Source: Desulfurella acetivorans A63 (GTDB lineage: Bacteria; Campylobacterota_A; Desulfurellia; Desulfurellales; Desulfurellaceae). From it: a DNA stretch of 64,000 nt. The stretch lies in assembly GCA_000517565.1 (NCBI GenBank), contig CP007051.1, positions 1,664,001-1,728,000 of the forward strand, in the 5' to 3' direction. The notes under the pieces are model-generated. The model searched no databases and was not told where the DNA came from. It was given only the letters and a program-made list of their open reading frames with translations. Shown piece after piece: positions 25,710 to 35,705 of the stretch. Every line of letters starts with the position of its first letter. Position 1 is the stretch's first letter. The position numbers were made by a program, and so were the translations under genes.

Positions 25710-26262
25710 CCACCACCACCCCTGCTATAGTAAGCTCACTTTTTGGCTTTATAGGCTTGTAATTTTTGTTTGCAGCAATCAGGATATATGAGCCATTTTC
25801 TTTTGATAAATACTTCATAGTCCAGTTATTGTCAACGCATGCAATTACTATATCGCCTTCTTTGGGCTCAATGGACCTATCCACAATTACAAAGTCTCCT
25901 GGCATAATGCCTGCTTCAATCATTGAGTCTCCGCTAACTTTGAGCAAGAAAGAAGTATTTGGGTTCTTCACAAGCAATCTGTCTATAGATATAGTATCTA
26001 AAAGCTCTTCTTCTGCCGGGCTTGGAAAACCTGCTTCTATGTTTCCAAGTAGTTTTATACTAATAGGCTTTAGCGTAATATGGCGCTCTTCTTTTTTAAC
26101 AAGGCCTAAGTGTTCTAATTTTACTATAGTTTTAAAAACTGCATTTTTTGATTTAACATTAAATAAAACGCTCATTTCTTTGTAGGTAGGCATCCTTTTA
26201 TTTAACCTGTAAAACTCTACAATCTGTCCATAGCGCTTTTGTAGCAAGTAATTAAACTCCAT
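25687..26262 (-). CDS. LexA/UmuD-like repressor-protease (S24)
   Basis: A 191-aa protein with an N-terminal winged-helix DNA-binding domain (about 1-65) and a C-terminal S24 peptidase. The Ala-Gly cleavage site is in EAGFPSP, the nucleophile is Ser in SGDSMIEAG and the catalytic Lys lies in WTMKYLSK. ATG 26262 is chosen because an earlier in-frame ATG at 26283 lies inside the promoter. The operator at 26275-26292 sits in its own promoter, so it should be autoregulated, and it controls the overlapping Y-polymerase gene. It could equally be called a LexA-type repressor dedicated to this cassette. Confidence 0.88.
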   Translation of the reverse strand: MEFNYLLQKRYGQIVEFYRLNKRMPTYKEMSVLFNVKSKNAVFKTIVKLEHLGLVKKEERHITLKPISIKLLGNIEAGFPSPAEEELLDTISIDRLLVKNPNTSFLLKVSGDSMIEAGIMPGDFVIVDRSIEPKEGDIVIACVDNNWTMKYLSKENGSYILIAANKNYKPIKPKSELTIAGVVVGVARKYR

Positions 26263-26269
26263 ACAATGT

Positions 26270-26297
26270 ATTATAGTGAACAATCGTTCACTGTCAA
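26270..26297 (-). promoter_or_regulatory. SOS promoter with LexA operator in the spacer
   Basis: Minus strand: perfect TTGACA (26297-26292), 16-nt spacer, perfect TATAAT (26275-26270). A perfect dyad AGTGAAC-N4-GTTCACT (26275-26292) fills the spacer; its core GAAC-N4-GTTC is the Gram-positive-style SOS box. The -10 is 7 nt from ATG 26262, predicting a leaderless transcript. Confidence 0.88.
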
Positions 26298-26347
26298 GAT
26301 ATTTTTAATTTTTACCGCAAATTTATACTGTGCAAATCAAATTTTTC

Positions 26348-26376
26348 TTTACATTTTGCCATTTGTGTGTTTTAAT
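26348..26376 (+). promoter_or_regulatory. Candidate promoter for the helicase-methylase genes
   Basis: TTTACA 26348-26353, 17-nt spacer, TTTAAT 26371-26376; then AGAGG and ATG 26398. Both hexamers deviate by one base from consensus. Confidence 0.45.
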
Positions 26377-26397
26377 TAACAAAAAACCAGAGGTTTT

Positions 26398-29300
26398 ATG
26401 CAATCTTCAAGCGACCTTACATTTATTACAAATGAAAATAATCAAAGCCTACTTGATCGCTTTAAAGTACTCATAAAAGATGCAAAATATTTTGATTGTC
26501 TTGTGGGTTACTTTTATACAAGTGGTTTTTATGCATTGTATAAATCACTCAATGAAACTGAGAAAATAAGAATTTTAATAGGCATTGGCACATCAAGCGA
26601 AACTTACAATTTAATAAAAGCTGCAATCTCGCATAAAGAAACAAAACAAATGATTGAAAATCTCGTAAAAAGTGAATTAGATGAATCAGAAGATAACTTT
26701 GATACTGAAGAGGGAGTTCAAAAGTTTATTGAATGGATAAATACTGGAAAAATTCAAATAAGAGCTTATCGTTCACAGAATCTCCATGCAAAACTTTATA
26801 TTCTCACTTTTAAGGAAGGGGACAGAGATGTAGGAAGAGTCATCACAGGTTCAAGTAATTTTACTCAATCTGGACTCGAAGATAATCTTGAATTCAATGT
26901 GGAGCTTAAAAACGCTTCCGATTACGAATTTGCAAAACAGAAATTTGAAGATTTATGGAAGGATGCTGTAGATGTCACTGAAAAATATGTCCAGACAATA
27001 AAACAAAACACATGGCTAAACGACAATATCACTCCTTATGAGCTTTATCTAAAATTTCTATACGAATATTTTAAGGATGAATTGAGCAGAACTGATGAAG
27101 TCTTCATAAAATATCTACCCGAAAACTTTAAAAGATTTGAATATCAAGAACAAGCAGTTTTGAATGCAAAACGCATTTTGGAAGAATACGGCGGAGTGTT
27201 TTTATCGGATGTGGTAGGCTTGGGTAAAACCTATATGGCAGCCATGCTGGCTGGTCAGATAGATGGTAGAACATTGGTCATTGCTCCTCCAACACTCCTT
27301 AATAGAAATAACCCAGGCTCTTGGCCAAATGTTTTTGCTGATTTTCATATACCAGCTGAGTTTGTTTCTATTGGTAATCTTGATAACGCTAAAGTATTAA
27401 CAGATCAGAGAGAATATAAAAACATTATTATAGATGAAGCACACCGCTTTAGAACTGAAACAACAATTAGTTATGAAGACATTGCAGAAATCTGTCGTGG
27501 GAAAAGGGTGATTTTGGTCTCTGCAACTCCTTATAATAACTCACCAAAAGATATTTATGCACAGATTAAACTCTTTCAGAATCCAAGAAAAAGCACCATT
27601 CCAGGGGTTCCAAATCTTGAAGACTTCTTTGGAAAGCTTGAAAATAAGTTAAAGAAAGTTAACCGTCAAAAAGATTATGAATTTATTGAAATAACAAAAG
27701 ATATTGCCAAAGAAATCCGTGATAAAGTTTTAAAACACATAATGGTCAGAAGAACAAGAAGTGAAATTGAAAAATACTTTGCAGAGGATTTAAAAAGAAA
27801 CAATGTCAAGTTTCCGGAAGTAGAAGATCCAAAGCCACTTTTTTATCAGCTAAGTGAAGAGGAAGACAGAATTTTTATGGAAACAGTTAGGTTGATAACG
27901 CAGGAATTCACCTATGCTCGTTATACACCCTTACTTTACTTTAAAAAACACATTTCTCCTCTGGAACAGCAATCCCAGAAAAATATGGGCGGCTTTATGA
28001 AAGTACTTCTTGTTAAACGCCTGGAAAGTAGCTTTTATGCATTTAGAAAAACTATTGATAGATTTATTCGTTCCTATGAGAATTTTATTAAAGAATACAA
28101 AAATGGGAATGTATGGATTAGTAAAGGATATATAAATAAAATTTTCGAACTTCTGGAAGAAGGTGATGATGCGGTAATCCAGAAACTTATTGATGAAGGA
28201 AAAACAGAAAAGTACCCGAGTTCTGATTTTGAACCAAAATTTAAAGAAAATTTAGAAAAAGACCTCAAAATTTTAAAAGACATACAAAAAATGTGGGAAT
28301 CAATAAAAAGAGACCCCAAACTTGAAACCTTGTTGGATAATCTCAAAAACCATCCCATATTAAAAGATAGGAAAATAATTATTTTTACAGAATCAAAGGA
28401 AACTGCAGGATATTTAACTGAAAACATAAATAATGAATTTGGTAGAATAGCTCTTCTCTTTCATGGTGGCTTTCCAGAAAATGCTAAAGATCAAATTATA
28501 GAAAACTTTGATGCAAGAGTAAGGAACAAAAAAGATGATTACAGAATCCTTGTATCAACCGAGGTTCTTTCAGAAGGTGTTAATCTCCACCGTTCAAACA
28601 TAGTGATAAATTATGATATTCCATGGAACCCAACCCGATTAATGCAAAGAGTTGGTAGAGTTAATCGTATTGATACACAATTTGATAAAGTTTATACTTT
28701 TAACTTTTTCCCAACAAAGCAAGCAGATTCAGAGATTGCGCTTATCAGCATTGCACGTTCAAAAATAGAGGCATTTTTAACCCTCCTTGGTGGTGACTCA
28801 GCCATACTCACTGAGGAAGAATCAGTTTCGTCTCACGAATTATTTGATAAACTCCTTTCAAAGAAAACCATTACAGAAAACGATGAAGAAGAAAGTGAAC
28901 TTAAATACTTAAGAATTATTGAAGATATAAGAGATAAAAATCCTGAGTTTTTTGAGAAAATAAAGCGTCTTCCCAAGAAAGCCCGTTCAGCAAAAGTGTT
29001 TTCAGAAAACCTGAAAGAGTATGCTACCTATAAATCTTTGCTCACTTTTTTTAGAAAAGGCAAATTGATGAAATTTTATTTATCAAATCGTGAATCCACA
29101 TTAGAACTTGATTTTTTAACGGCTGCGAAAATACTAGAAAGTATTCCTGAAGAGAAAATCAAAAAACTTCCACTTGAGAGCTATTACGAACTGCTTAATA
29201 AGAATAAAACTGCATTTTTCAATGCCACAATTGATGAGATAATAGAAATCCGTTCTAAGAAAGGTAGAGATAGTTCAACACAACTTCTTAAAATCCTTAA

Positions 29301-29619
29301 AGCAACACAAAAAAATGGCAGGCAATTAACCGAAGACCAGGAAGAATATCTCAAAAAAGTAATAAACCGTCTTGAAGAGGGCTCATTACCGAAAAAGACA
29401 GTTCAGAAAGCCCTTAAAGCATTAAGTGAACTTGGAAAAGACATTCAAAATCCATTGAAAGTTATTGGTGTATTACAAAGGGAGATCTCACCTACCTTTC
29501 TTAAAAGTCATTATGCAGAGACTTCTGCTATAACAGAAGGAAAAAGGGAAGTTATTTTATCACTTTATTTAACAGGGGAAAGCAATGAATATAGAACACG
29601 CAAGAAATCTAATAATTGA
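26398..29619 (+). CDS. PLD-domain SNF2-like helicase
   Basis: A 1073-aa fusion. The N-terminal phospholipase D/HKD domain has LHAKLYI (about 129-135) and GSSNFTQSGL. The superfamily 2 helicase follows: Walker A VVGLGKT (about 272-278), DEAH box (about 346-349) and, in the second RecA lobe, motif VI QRVGRVNRID (about 750). Such fusions occur beside restriction and anti-phage methylases, where they probably translocate on or remodel invading DNA. An AGAGG Shine-Dalgarno precedes ATG 26398. Its 3' end overlaps the methylase by 35 nt. The SNF2-methylase pairing recalls DISARM drmD-drmMI, but drmA and drmB are absent. Confidence 0.88.
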   Translation: MQSSSDLTFITNENNQSLLDRFKVLIKDAKYFDCLVGYFYTSGFYALYKSLNETEKIRILIGIGTSSETYNLIKAAISHKETKQMIENLVKSELDESEDNFDTEEGVQKFIEWINTGKIQIRAYRSQNLHAKLYILTFKEGDRDVGRVITGSSNFTQSGLEDNLEFNVELKNASDYEFAKQKFEDLWKDAVDVTEKYVQTIKQNTWLNDNITPYELYLKFLYEYFKDELSRTDEVFIKYLPENFKRFEYQEQAVLNAKRILEEYGGVFLSDVVGLGKTYMAAMLAGQIDGRTLVIAPPTLLNRNNPGSWPNVFADFHIPAEFVSIGNLDNAKVLTDQREYKNIIIDEAHRFRTETTISYEDIAEICRGKRVILVSATPYNNSPKDIYAQIKLFQNPRKSTIPGVPNLEDFFGKLENKLKKVNRQKDYEFIEITKDIAKEIRDKVLKHIMVRRTRSEIEKYFAEDLKRNNVKFPEVEDPKPLFYQLSEEEDRIFMETVRLITQEFTYARYTPLLYFKKHISPLEQQSQKNMGGFMKVLLVKRLESSFYAFRKTIDRFIRSYENFIKEYKNGNVWISKGYINKIFELLEEGDDAVIQKLIDEGKTEKYPSSDFEPKFKENLEKDLKILKDIQKMWESIKRDPKLETLLDNLKNHPILKDRKIIIFTESKETAGYLTENINNEFGRIALLFHGGFPENAKDQIIENFDARVRNKKDDYRILVSTEVLSEGVNLHRSNIVINYDIPWNPTRLMQRVGRVNRIDTQFDKVYTFNFFPTKQADSEIALISIARSKIEAFLTLLGGDSAILTEEESVSSHELFDKLLSKKTITENDEEESELKYLRIIEDIRDKNPEFFEKIKRLPKKARSAKVFSENLKEYATYKSLLTFFRKGKLMKFYLSNRESTLELDFLTAAKILESIPEEKIKKLPLESYYELLNKNKTAFFNATIDEIIEIRSKKGRDSSTQLLKILKATQKNGRQLTEDQEEYLKKVINRLEEGSLPKKTVQKALKALSELGKDIQNPLKVIGVLQREISPTFLKSHYAETSAITEGKREVILSLYLTGESNEYRTRKKSNN

Positions 29620-32600
29620 AACCTTTGAAAATTCTTTTAATGAAAATAATTTTAAAAAATTCATTTCCAATCTATTCAAGAGCTACGATAGGACTAAAGC
29701 CCTTCAGCCAAGATATGGGACACAGGGCATTACCGAAAGATACCTTGGTTTCATTAGCTCCTGGGAAAGAATTGGCCGTTATGAGGATAGGGATGGCAAA
29801 AAAATTGATATATTGATAATAAAACTAAAAAAAGGGCAATCTCTTTACAGAGCAAGAACCGCTCAGAGAAACTTTGTCGCCGATTATTTAAAAGGAAAGC
29901 TTGGAACAACTACAGAAAAAGATGCAGCTCTTATTGCCTTTGTCCCACCCGATTCCAATGAGTACGATTGGCGATTTTCTTTGGTAAAATTGGACTATCG
30001 TTTTGAGGGGAATAAACCAAAAGAAGAATTTACTTCTGCTAAAAGATGGTCCTTTTTAGTCGGTAAAAATGAAAAAAGTCATACTGCCCAAAGCAGATTT
30101 TTACCCATAATTGAAAATGATGGATTTCAACCCACGCTTGAAGATTTAGAAAAAGCTTTTGATGTTGAAGTTGTAACAAAAGAGTTTTTTGAAGCTTACA
30201 AATATGCTCTCAGAGAGATCATTATTAAGTCCCTTTCTAAGTTTAACCTTTCCTATGAAAAGAAGCATTCATTTTCTCAGTTGTTATTATCAAGGATTAT
30301 GTTTTTATACTTCTTACAGAGAAAGGGATGGCTCAAATGGAAAGATTACGTTCAGGATAAAAATTACATAAAAAATCTATGGCTGGAATATAAAAATTGG
30401 CGTGAAAAGAAAAAAGCGAAAAATCTCTTCTACTCTGAGTGGCTATCCAGCCTTTTCTTTGGAGCTTTTAACAAGAAAAATCATCTGTTTCATCCAAACT
30501 TGCCAGAAGATATTAAAGAATCTTTTAGCATTATGCCTTTTTTAAATGGTGGTCTTTTTTCTCGCACAGAACTTGATGAACTTGGCTTTGATATTCCCGA
30601 TGATGTTTTCGAATGGTTGTTTGAACCAGACTTCTCCGACCTAAAAAAAGGCTTTCTTGAAACATTTAATTTTACTGTCGATGAATCTTTGCCTCTTGAT
30701 ATTGAAGTTGCGGTTGACCCAGAGATGCTCGGTAAAGTCTATGAATCATTAATTGCAGAAGAAGAAAGAGGCGAATTAGGAATATTCTATACTCCAAGAG
30801 TTGAAATTGACTTTATGTGCAGAACGTCCCTTGTGGAATACATCTCTAATGAAACAACAATCCAAAAACAAAAAATAATTGACTTTGTTTTTAATCCTCA
30901 TGAAAGCATCGTTAATTTATCAAATGATGAAGCAAGAGAGATAAAAAGTAAGCTTAATGAAGTAAAAGTGGTTGACCCTGCTGTTGGCTCTGCTTCTTTT
31001 CTTGTTGGTATGATGAATATTCTGGTTGCAATTCACCAGGAATTAACCAAAAAACTTGAAAATAAGGATGAAAATCTATTTGCCTTAAAACACAAAATAA
31101 TCCTTGAAAATCTTTATGGTGTTGATGTCAAAGATTGGGCAGTTATGGTTGGAGAGCTTCGGCTCTGGTTTTCTCTAATTATAGAAACCGATGAAAAATA
31201 TATGGACATCTACACAAAACCACTTTTGCCAAATCTTTCATTCAAAATCCGTCAGGGTGATTCCCTTATTCAGGAGATTGTTGGTATTAACATAAATCTC
31301 AAAAGTGAGATGTTGGACATTCCAAAGCAAATCAGAGATAAAATAACAGAACTAATTGAAAGAAAATCTACATTCTTCTCTGGTTTAAGAAGCGCTGACC
31401 TTAAAGAACTCAGAGAAATTGAAAAGTATGAACAGGATATATTCAAAGAGATTATTAAGATGAAAATTAATGAAGTGTATAAAGACAGACCATATCTTGA
31501 AACCCAAATTGCAAACTTAAAATCTACGAAGAAACTTTTTGGAGAAGGAAGAACCAAAAAAGAGCAAGATGAAATTAAAAAACTTGAGGAAAAACTGGAA
31601 GGAATTAATTCCGCATTTAATAAATACAACTCACTTTTAAAAACAATTGGGAGCAAAACACAAAAAGATTACTTCTTCTGGGAACTTGACTTTATTGAGG
31701 TATTTTCTCAAAAAGGTGGCTTTGACATTGTAATTGGAAATCCTCCTTATGTAAGGCAGGAACTTATTGCTCCACCCCTTGAAAAAAATTACACAGATGA
31801 GCGGTGGCGTGAGATTAAAAGAGAATACAAAGAAAAACTTATCCGATCAGCAAAAAACACATTGAATGTTCCAATAAAAATTGACCGAAAAAGCGACCTA
31901 TATGTGTATTTTTACTATCAGGGGCTTTCTCTTTTAAGACCGGGTGGAATTTTTACTTTCATTAATTCCAATTCCTGGCTTGATGTTGGTTATGGTGCGG
32001 GACTTCAGGTGTTTTTGCTCAAAAATATGAAGCCACTTTTTATATTTGATAACTTGAAAAAGAGGTCTTTCAAACAGGCAGATGTAAATACAGTTATTGT
32101 AGTGATTCAGAAACCACAGCAAAAACTTGATGATTACACAATAAAATTTGTTGCCTTCAAAAAGCCCTTTGAAGAGGTAAATAATGCAGAAGTTGTAAAG
32201 AAAATCTATAATGCAAGCCAGCCCATTTTTGACGATGAAGATTTCAGAATATATCCAAAAACAAAAAAAGAACTTTTGCTTGAAGGGGTTGAACTCCAAG
32301 AAGAATCAGCAGGATCGTTAGAATTTGAACCAGAATATCTTCCTTATATTGGCAACAAATGGGGCGGAAAATATCTAAGAGCACCGGAGATTTATTTTAA
32401 GATTTTAGAAAAAGGGAAAGACAAGTTGGTAAGGCTGGGAGATATTGCGGAAGTGCGTCGTGGTTTTACAACAGGAGCAAATGAATTTTTCTACTTAAAG
32501 CCTGTTGGAATGAGTGTTAAAGAAGTTGTGGAGATATCAGAAAAGAACCCTGATGCTTTGATACCTGTTAAAAATAATGCTGGCTGGTAAGGTGAAATAG

Positions 32601-33328
32601 AGGCAAGGTTTTTAAAGCCTTTATTATTTTCGTTGAAGGAAGTAGAAAATTATCAAGTTAATATCAACCTATTGAAAAGTTTAGTCTTATTTTGCAAGGA
32701 AAAACCTTCTAAAAATTTATTAGATTATATAAAATGGGGTGAAAAACAAAATTTTCATAAAAGACCATCTGTAAAAAGCAGAGAACATTGGTATATCTTA
32801 CCAGAAAAAACTTTTCCTCATTTCGTTTCTAATCGTTTCTTAGGAGAACGTTTTGGCTTTCCCATTATTAAAAATGAAGTTTTGGTATGCGATGTGTTTT
32901 TTGTCGGTATATTTAAAGATATTGATTTTGATATTTATGTATCCATAATGAATGGAACATTTTCTTTTTTATCTATTGAAGTAATCGCAAGAAAAACATA
33001 TGGTATCGGAGTCGCTTATATTTATGGTCCAGAAATTAGCAATTTATTAATGATAAATCCGAAAATTTTGAAACATGAAGAATCAGTTAAAACCAAAGAG
33101 ATTTTTGCGAATATGAGAAATCGCCCCATCTACTCCATCTTCACGGAACTTGGCTTTGACCCAAACAAGCCCATTCGTGAGCAGGAGCCAAATCCATTGC
33201 CAGATAGAAAAGCCCTTGATGATATTATTTTTGATGCCCTTGGCTTGACAGAAGAAGAGCGAAAAGAGGTTTACTGGGCGGTTGCCGAACTTGTAAAAAC
33301 CAGATTAGAAAAAGCAAGAAGCGTGTGA
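29585..33328 (+). pseudogene. Eco57I-like adenine-specific DNA methylase, interrupted by TAA
   Basis: A large type IIG/Eco57I-like N6-adenine methylase of about 1247 codons. SAM motif I is VVDPAVGSASFLVG (about 462) and motif IV is IGNPPYVRQE (about 718-727). After residue 1001 a single TAA (32588-32590) interrupts the frame; the same frame continues without shift through GEIEARFLKPLL and the whole TaqI-like specificity domain to the stop at 33328. The residues on both sides join as a normal methylase would (NNAGW, one codon, GEIE). The break is therefore one nonsense codon, for example from GAA or CAA. The N-terminal part retains catalysis but loses target recognition. A sequencing error is possible. 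Confidence 0.9.
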
Positions 33329-33332
33329 TGAA

Positions 33333-34682
33333 ATGATTGAGACAGAAAATCAAAATGTGGAACTGAAATCCAGATGGTCTGATGAAAATTTGAAAACAGT
33401 TTGTGCTTTTGCCAATTCATCGGGAGGGAAACTCTACATAGGGATAGACGATAAAGGAAAAATTGTTGGGGTAAACGATGCGAAAAAGTTGCTTGAAGAT
33501 ATACCAAACAAAATAAAAAGCAAGCTCTTTATTACGCCTTTTGTAAGTATTGAAAATAAAGAAGGGAAAGATGTTATAGTCATAGAAGTTTTGCCTTCCA
33601 CCTTTCCTGTTTTTTATGAAGGGAAAATATTTGTAAGAAGTGGCTCCACAACGCAAGAGCTCACAGGTTTGGAACTTTCTTCCTTTCTGCTTGAAAAATC
33701 AGGTCAAACATGGGATAAACTCCCTTCTGACGCAGAAGAGAAAGATTTAGATACTGAGACCATAGAAAAATTCATCTCTCTTGCAGAAGTTCGCTTACCC
33801 TTGATAAAAAGTATCAAGTCAAAAAATGAACTACTTAAAAAACTCAATTTATATACAAAAGATGGTAAGCTAACCCGTGGAGCAGTATTACTGTTTGGTA
33901 AAAATCCCCAGTTTTATTTTCCATCTGCTTACACAAAGGTCGGTCGTTTTAAAACCCCAATAGATATTTTGGACACAATAATTATTGAAGGAAACCTATT
34001 TGAGCAACTTGACCACACAGTAGAAGCAATTAAAAAACATATAAGTGTAAAATTTGATACCTCTGTCAAAGATTTTTCACTTGAAGGTCTTGCAAGACGC
34101 GATATTTGGGAATATCCTCTTGATGCATTAAGAGAAGCTGTGGTCAACGCTTTAATTCATAGAGATTACCTCGGAACTGCTCCGATACAAATCAAAATTT
34201 TTGACGATAAAATTGAATTTTGGAATTTAGGAAAACTGATGCCTCCTTTGACTCCTGATGATTTAAGAAGACAGCATCAGGCAAATCAAAGAAACCCTCA
34301 AATAGCAACTGTTTTTTATTACGCTGGTTTGATAGAATCATGGGGTTCAGGAACTATAAAGATGGTAGAACTATGTAAAGAAAGCGGATTGCCAGAACCA
34401 GATTTTATCAATTATGAGCAAGGTATGGGTGCTTTTTCTGTAATCTTCTATAAAGATATTTATACCGAAGAGAATTTAAGAAAAATGGACTTAAATGAAA
34501 GACAGATAAAGGCAGTTATGTATGTAAAACAAAAAGGAAAGATTACAAATAAGGAATATCAGAAAATAAATGATTGCCATAGAAACACTGCAAATAAGGA
34601 TCTATCAGAATTAGTAGTCAAAGGAATATTAAAAGAAAGTGGTAAAAAAGGTGCGGGAGCGTTCTATGAAATTGCACATTGA
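33333..34682 (+). CDS. AlbA/Schlafen-type ATP-binding regulator
   Basis: A 449-aa protein. The N-terminal AlbA_2/Schlafen AAA domain (about 1-110) begins ENQNVELKSRWSDENL and contains ANSSGGKLYIGIDDKG. The middle part (about 250-370) resembles the GHKL-like ATPase region of RecG-like regulators (REAVVNALIHRDY, GSGTIKMVEL). A C-terminal winged helix (about 390-449) suggests DNA binding. These proteins often accompany defence and toxin-antitoxin loci. The gene begins 5 nt after the methylase stop. Five ATTGCACA repeats overlap and follow its 3' end and may be its operator. Confidence 0.85.
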   Translation: MIETENQNVELKSRWSDENLKTVCAFANSSGGKLYIGIDDKGKIVGVNDAKKLLEDIPNKIKSKLFITPFVSIENKEGKDVIVIEVLPSTFPVFYEGKIFVRSGSTTQELTGLELSSFLLEKSGQTWDKLPSDAEEKDLDTETIEKFISLAEVRLPLIKSIKSKNELLKKLNLYTKDGKLTRGAVLLFGKNPQFYFPSAYTKVGRFKTPIDILDTIIIEGNLFEQLDHTVEAIKKHISVKFDTSVKDFSLEGLARRDIWEYPLDALREAVVNALIHRDYLGTAPIQIKIFDDKIEFWNLGKLMPPLTPDDLRRQHQANQRNPQIATVFYYAGLIESWGSGTIKMVELCKESGLPEPDFINYEQGMGAFSVIFYKDIYTEENLRKMDLNERQIKAVMYVKQKGKITNKEYQKINDCHRNTANKDLSELVVKGILKESGKKGAGAFYEIAH

Positions 34683-34720
34683 TTGCACATATTGCACATC
34701 AATTGCACAATAATTGCACA
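34671..34720. repeat. Five directly repeated ATTGCACA boxes
   Basis: Copies start at 34671, 34682, 34691, 34702 and 34713, that is with spacings of 11, 9, 11 and 11 nt, close to one helical turn. They run from the last codons of the AlbA gene up to the DUF2851 ATG at 34723. The 10-mer ATTGCACAAT (34702-34711) recurs inverted as ATTGTGCAAT at 35664-35673, before the TPR-like gene. An operator array for the upstream winged-helix protein is the simplest reading. Confidence 0.75.
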
Positions 34721-34722
34721 TT

Positions 34723-35442
34723 ATGAATATAGATATTACACAACTTGGCAACCGCTGGCTTGAATTGAAAAAACAGAGGATGCAGAACCTTTTGAAAATT
34801 GCTCTGCCTGATGAAGCACTTTACAGAGAAATTATGCTCTCCCTTGGATATCCCAATAATAAGGTGAATTTCTTAGAGCTTGCACTTATTACTCCTTATG
34901 CTGAAATAAAGAAATTAAAGGAAAGGCAAATTATAGAAAAAGCCCTTTTATATAGAGCAGGATTTACAGATGATAAAGAAGGATTATCAGAGGATTTTGA
35001 TTTTTCTTTGAAGATAGATAAATCCGTCTGGAACTATAAAGGCATAAGACCAGCAAACTTTCCTGAGAAAAGAATTAAAGGAATATCAATTCTACTATCG
35101 CAGACAATTGAAAAAGGGATTGTTCATTTCTTTTTAGAGCGTATTAAGGCAGAATTGAATAATAAAAATCCAAAAGATGCGGTAAAGAAAATAATGAACT
35201 TCGGCGGGATTGGACTTCAAAGAAAAGTGGAGATGTTTTTCAATATAATAATGCCTTTCTTTATAGTTTATTCGGAGGATGATAAGATCAAAAATTTTCT
35301 GAATTTTATTATTGAAAAACATCCATCATTAAGTGAGAATGGACTTATCAAATCTTTCAAGCTCAACTATCCAGATATTAAGATTGAGAATGTTAAAACA
35401 TATATGGGAGCTATACTGTTTCAAAAAAGTAAAAGAACTTGA
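34723..35442 (+). CDS. DUF2851-like protein, short
   Basis: A 239-aa protein resembling the C-terminal half of DUF2851 proteins (usually about 420 aa). The N-terminal GNRWLELKKQRM, the ALITPYAEI segment and GIRPANFPEKRIKGISILL match the family pattern. I use ATG 34723; a TTG nine bases earlier lies in the ATTGCACA repeats. There is no good Shine-Dalgarno. The last residues FQKSKRT coincide with the start of a methylase tail in another frame, so the original C-terminus may have been replaced by recombination. Function is unknown. Confidence 0.65.
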   Translation: MNIDITQLGNRWLELKKQRMQNLLKIALPDEALYREIMLSLGYPNNKVNFLELALITPYAEIKKLKERQIIEKALLYRAGFTDDKEGLSEDFDFSLKIDKSVWNYKGIRPANFPEKRIKGISILLSQTIEKGIVHFFLERIKAELNNKNPKDAVKKIMNFGGIGLQRKVEMFFNIIMPFFIVYSEDDKIKNFLNFIIEKHPSLSENGLIKSFKLNYPDIKIENVKTYMGAILFQKSKRT

Positions 35443-35524
35443 AAAAGAAATTGACCAGCTGGTTTATAAACTTTATGATTTGACAAATGAAGAAATAAAA
35501 ATAACAGAGGAAAGTAAAAAATGA
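35423..35524 (+). pseudogene. Remnant of a methylase C-terminus
   Basis: In the frame +1 to the end of the DUF2851 gene, 33 residues (KKVKELEKEIDQ, then LVYKLYDLTNEEIKITEE) followed by TGA look like the extreme C-terminus of an Eco57I/TaqI-type methylase. No start or catalytic part is attached. The intact tail of the methylase at 33328 is different, so this fragment came from another gene. The following gap (35525-35705) holds only a weak 27-codon frame (35568-35651) and an inverted ATTGTGCAAT box. Confidence 0.6.
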
Positions 35525-35705
35525 AATTGAAAAAGTGAAGAGTTGAAAGCACAAAGATTTCAGATAAATGAATTTCATCAAAGAGTTAATAGATCAAAGA
35601 GAACCCGCAGGCGGACAAAAGCCAATGGAAGCGCAAGAGTTAGGTAGCTGATATTGTGGATAAATTGTGCAATTTAATAAATAAAGTAAAAAGAGGAAGG
35701 CGAAA

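Noticed and set aside
26398-33328. A complete DISARM locus
   Set aside because: drmA, drmB and a stand-alone drmC are absent; only a drmD/drmMI-like pair can be argued.
35568-35651. 27-codon frame between the methylase remnant and TPR-like gene
   Set aside because: No Shine-Dalgarno and no recognisable sequence; length is within chance expectation.
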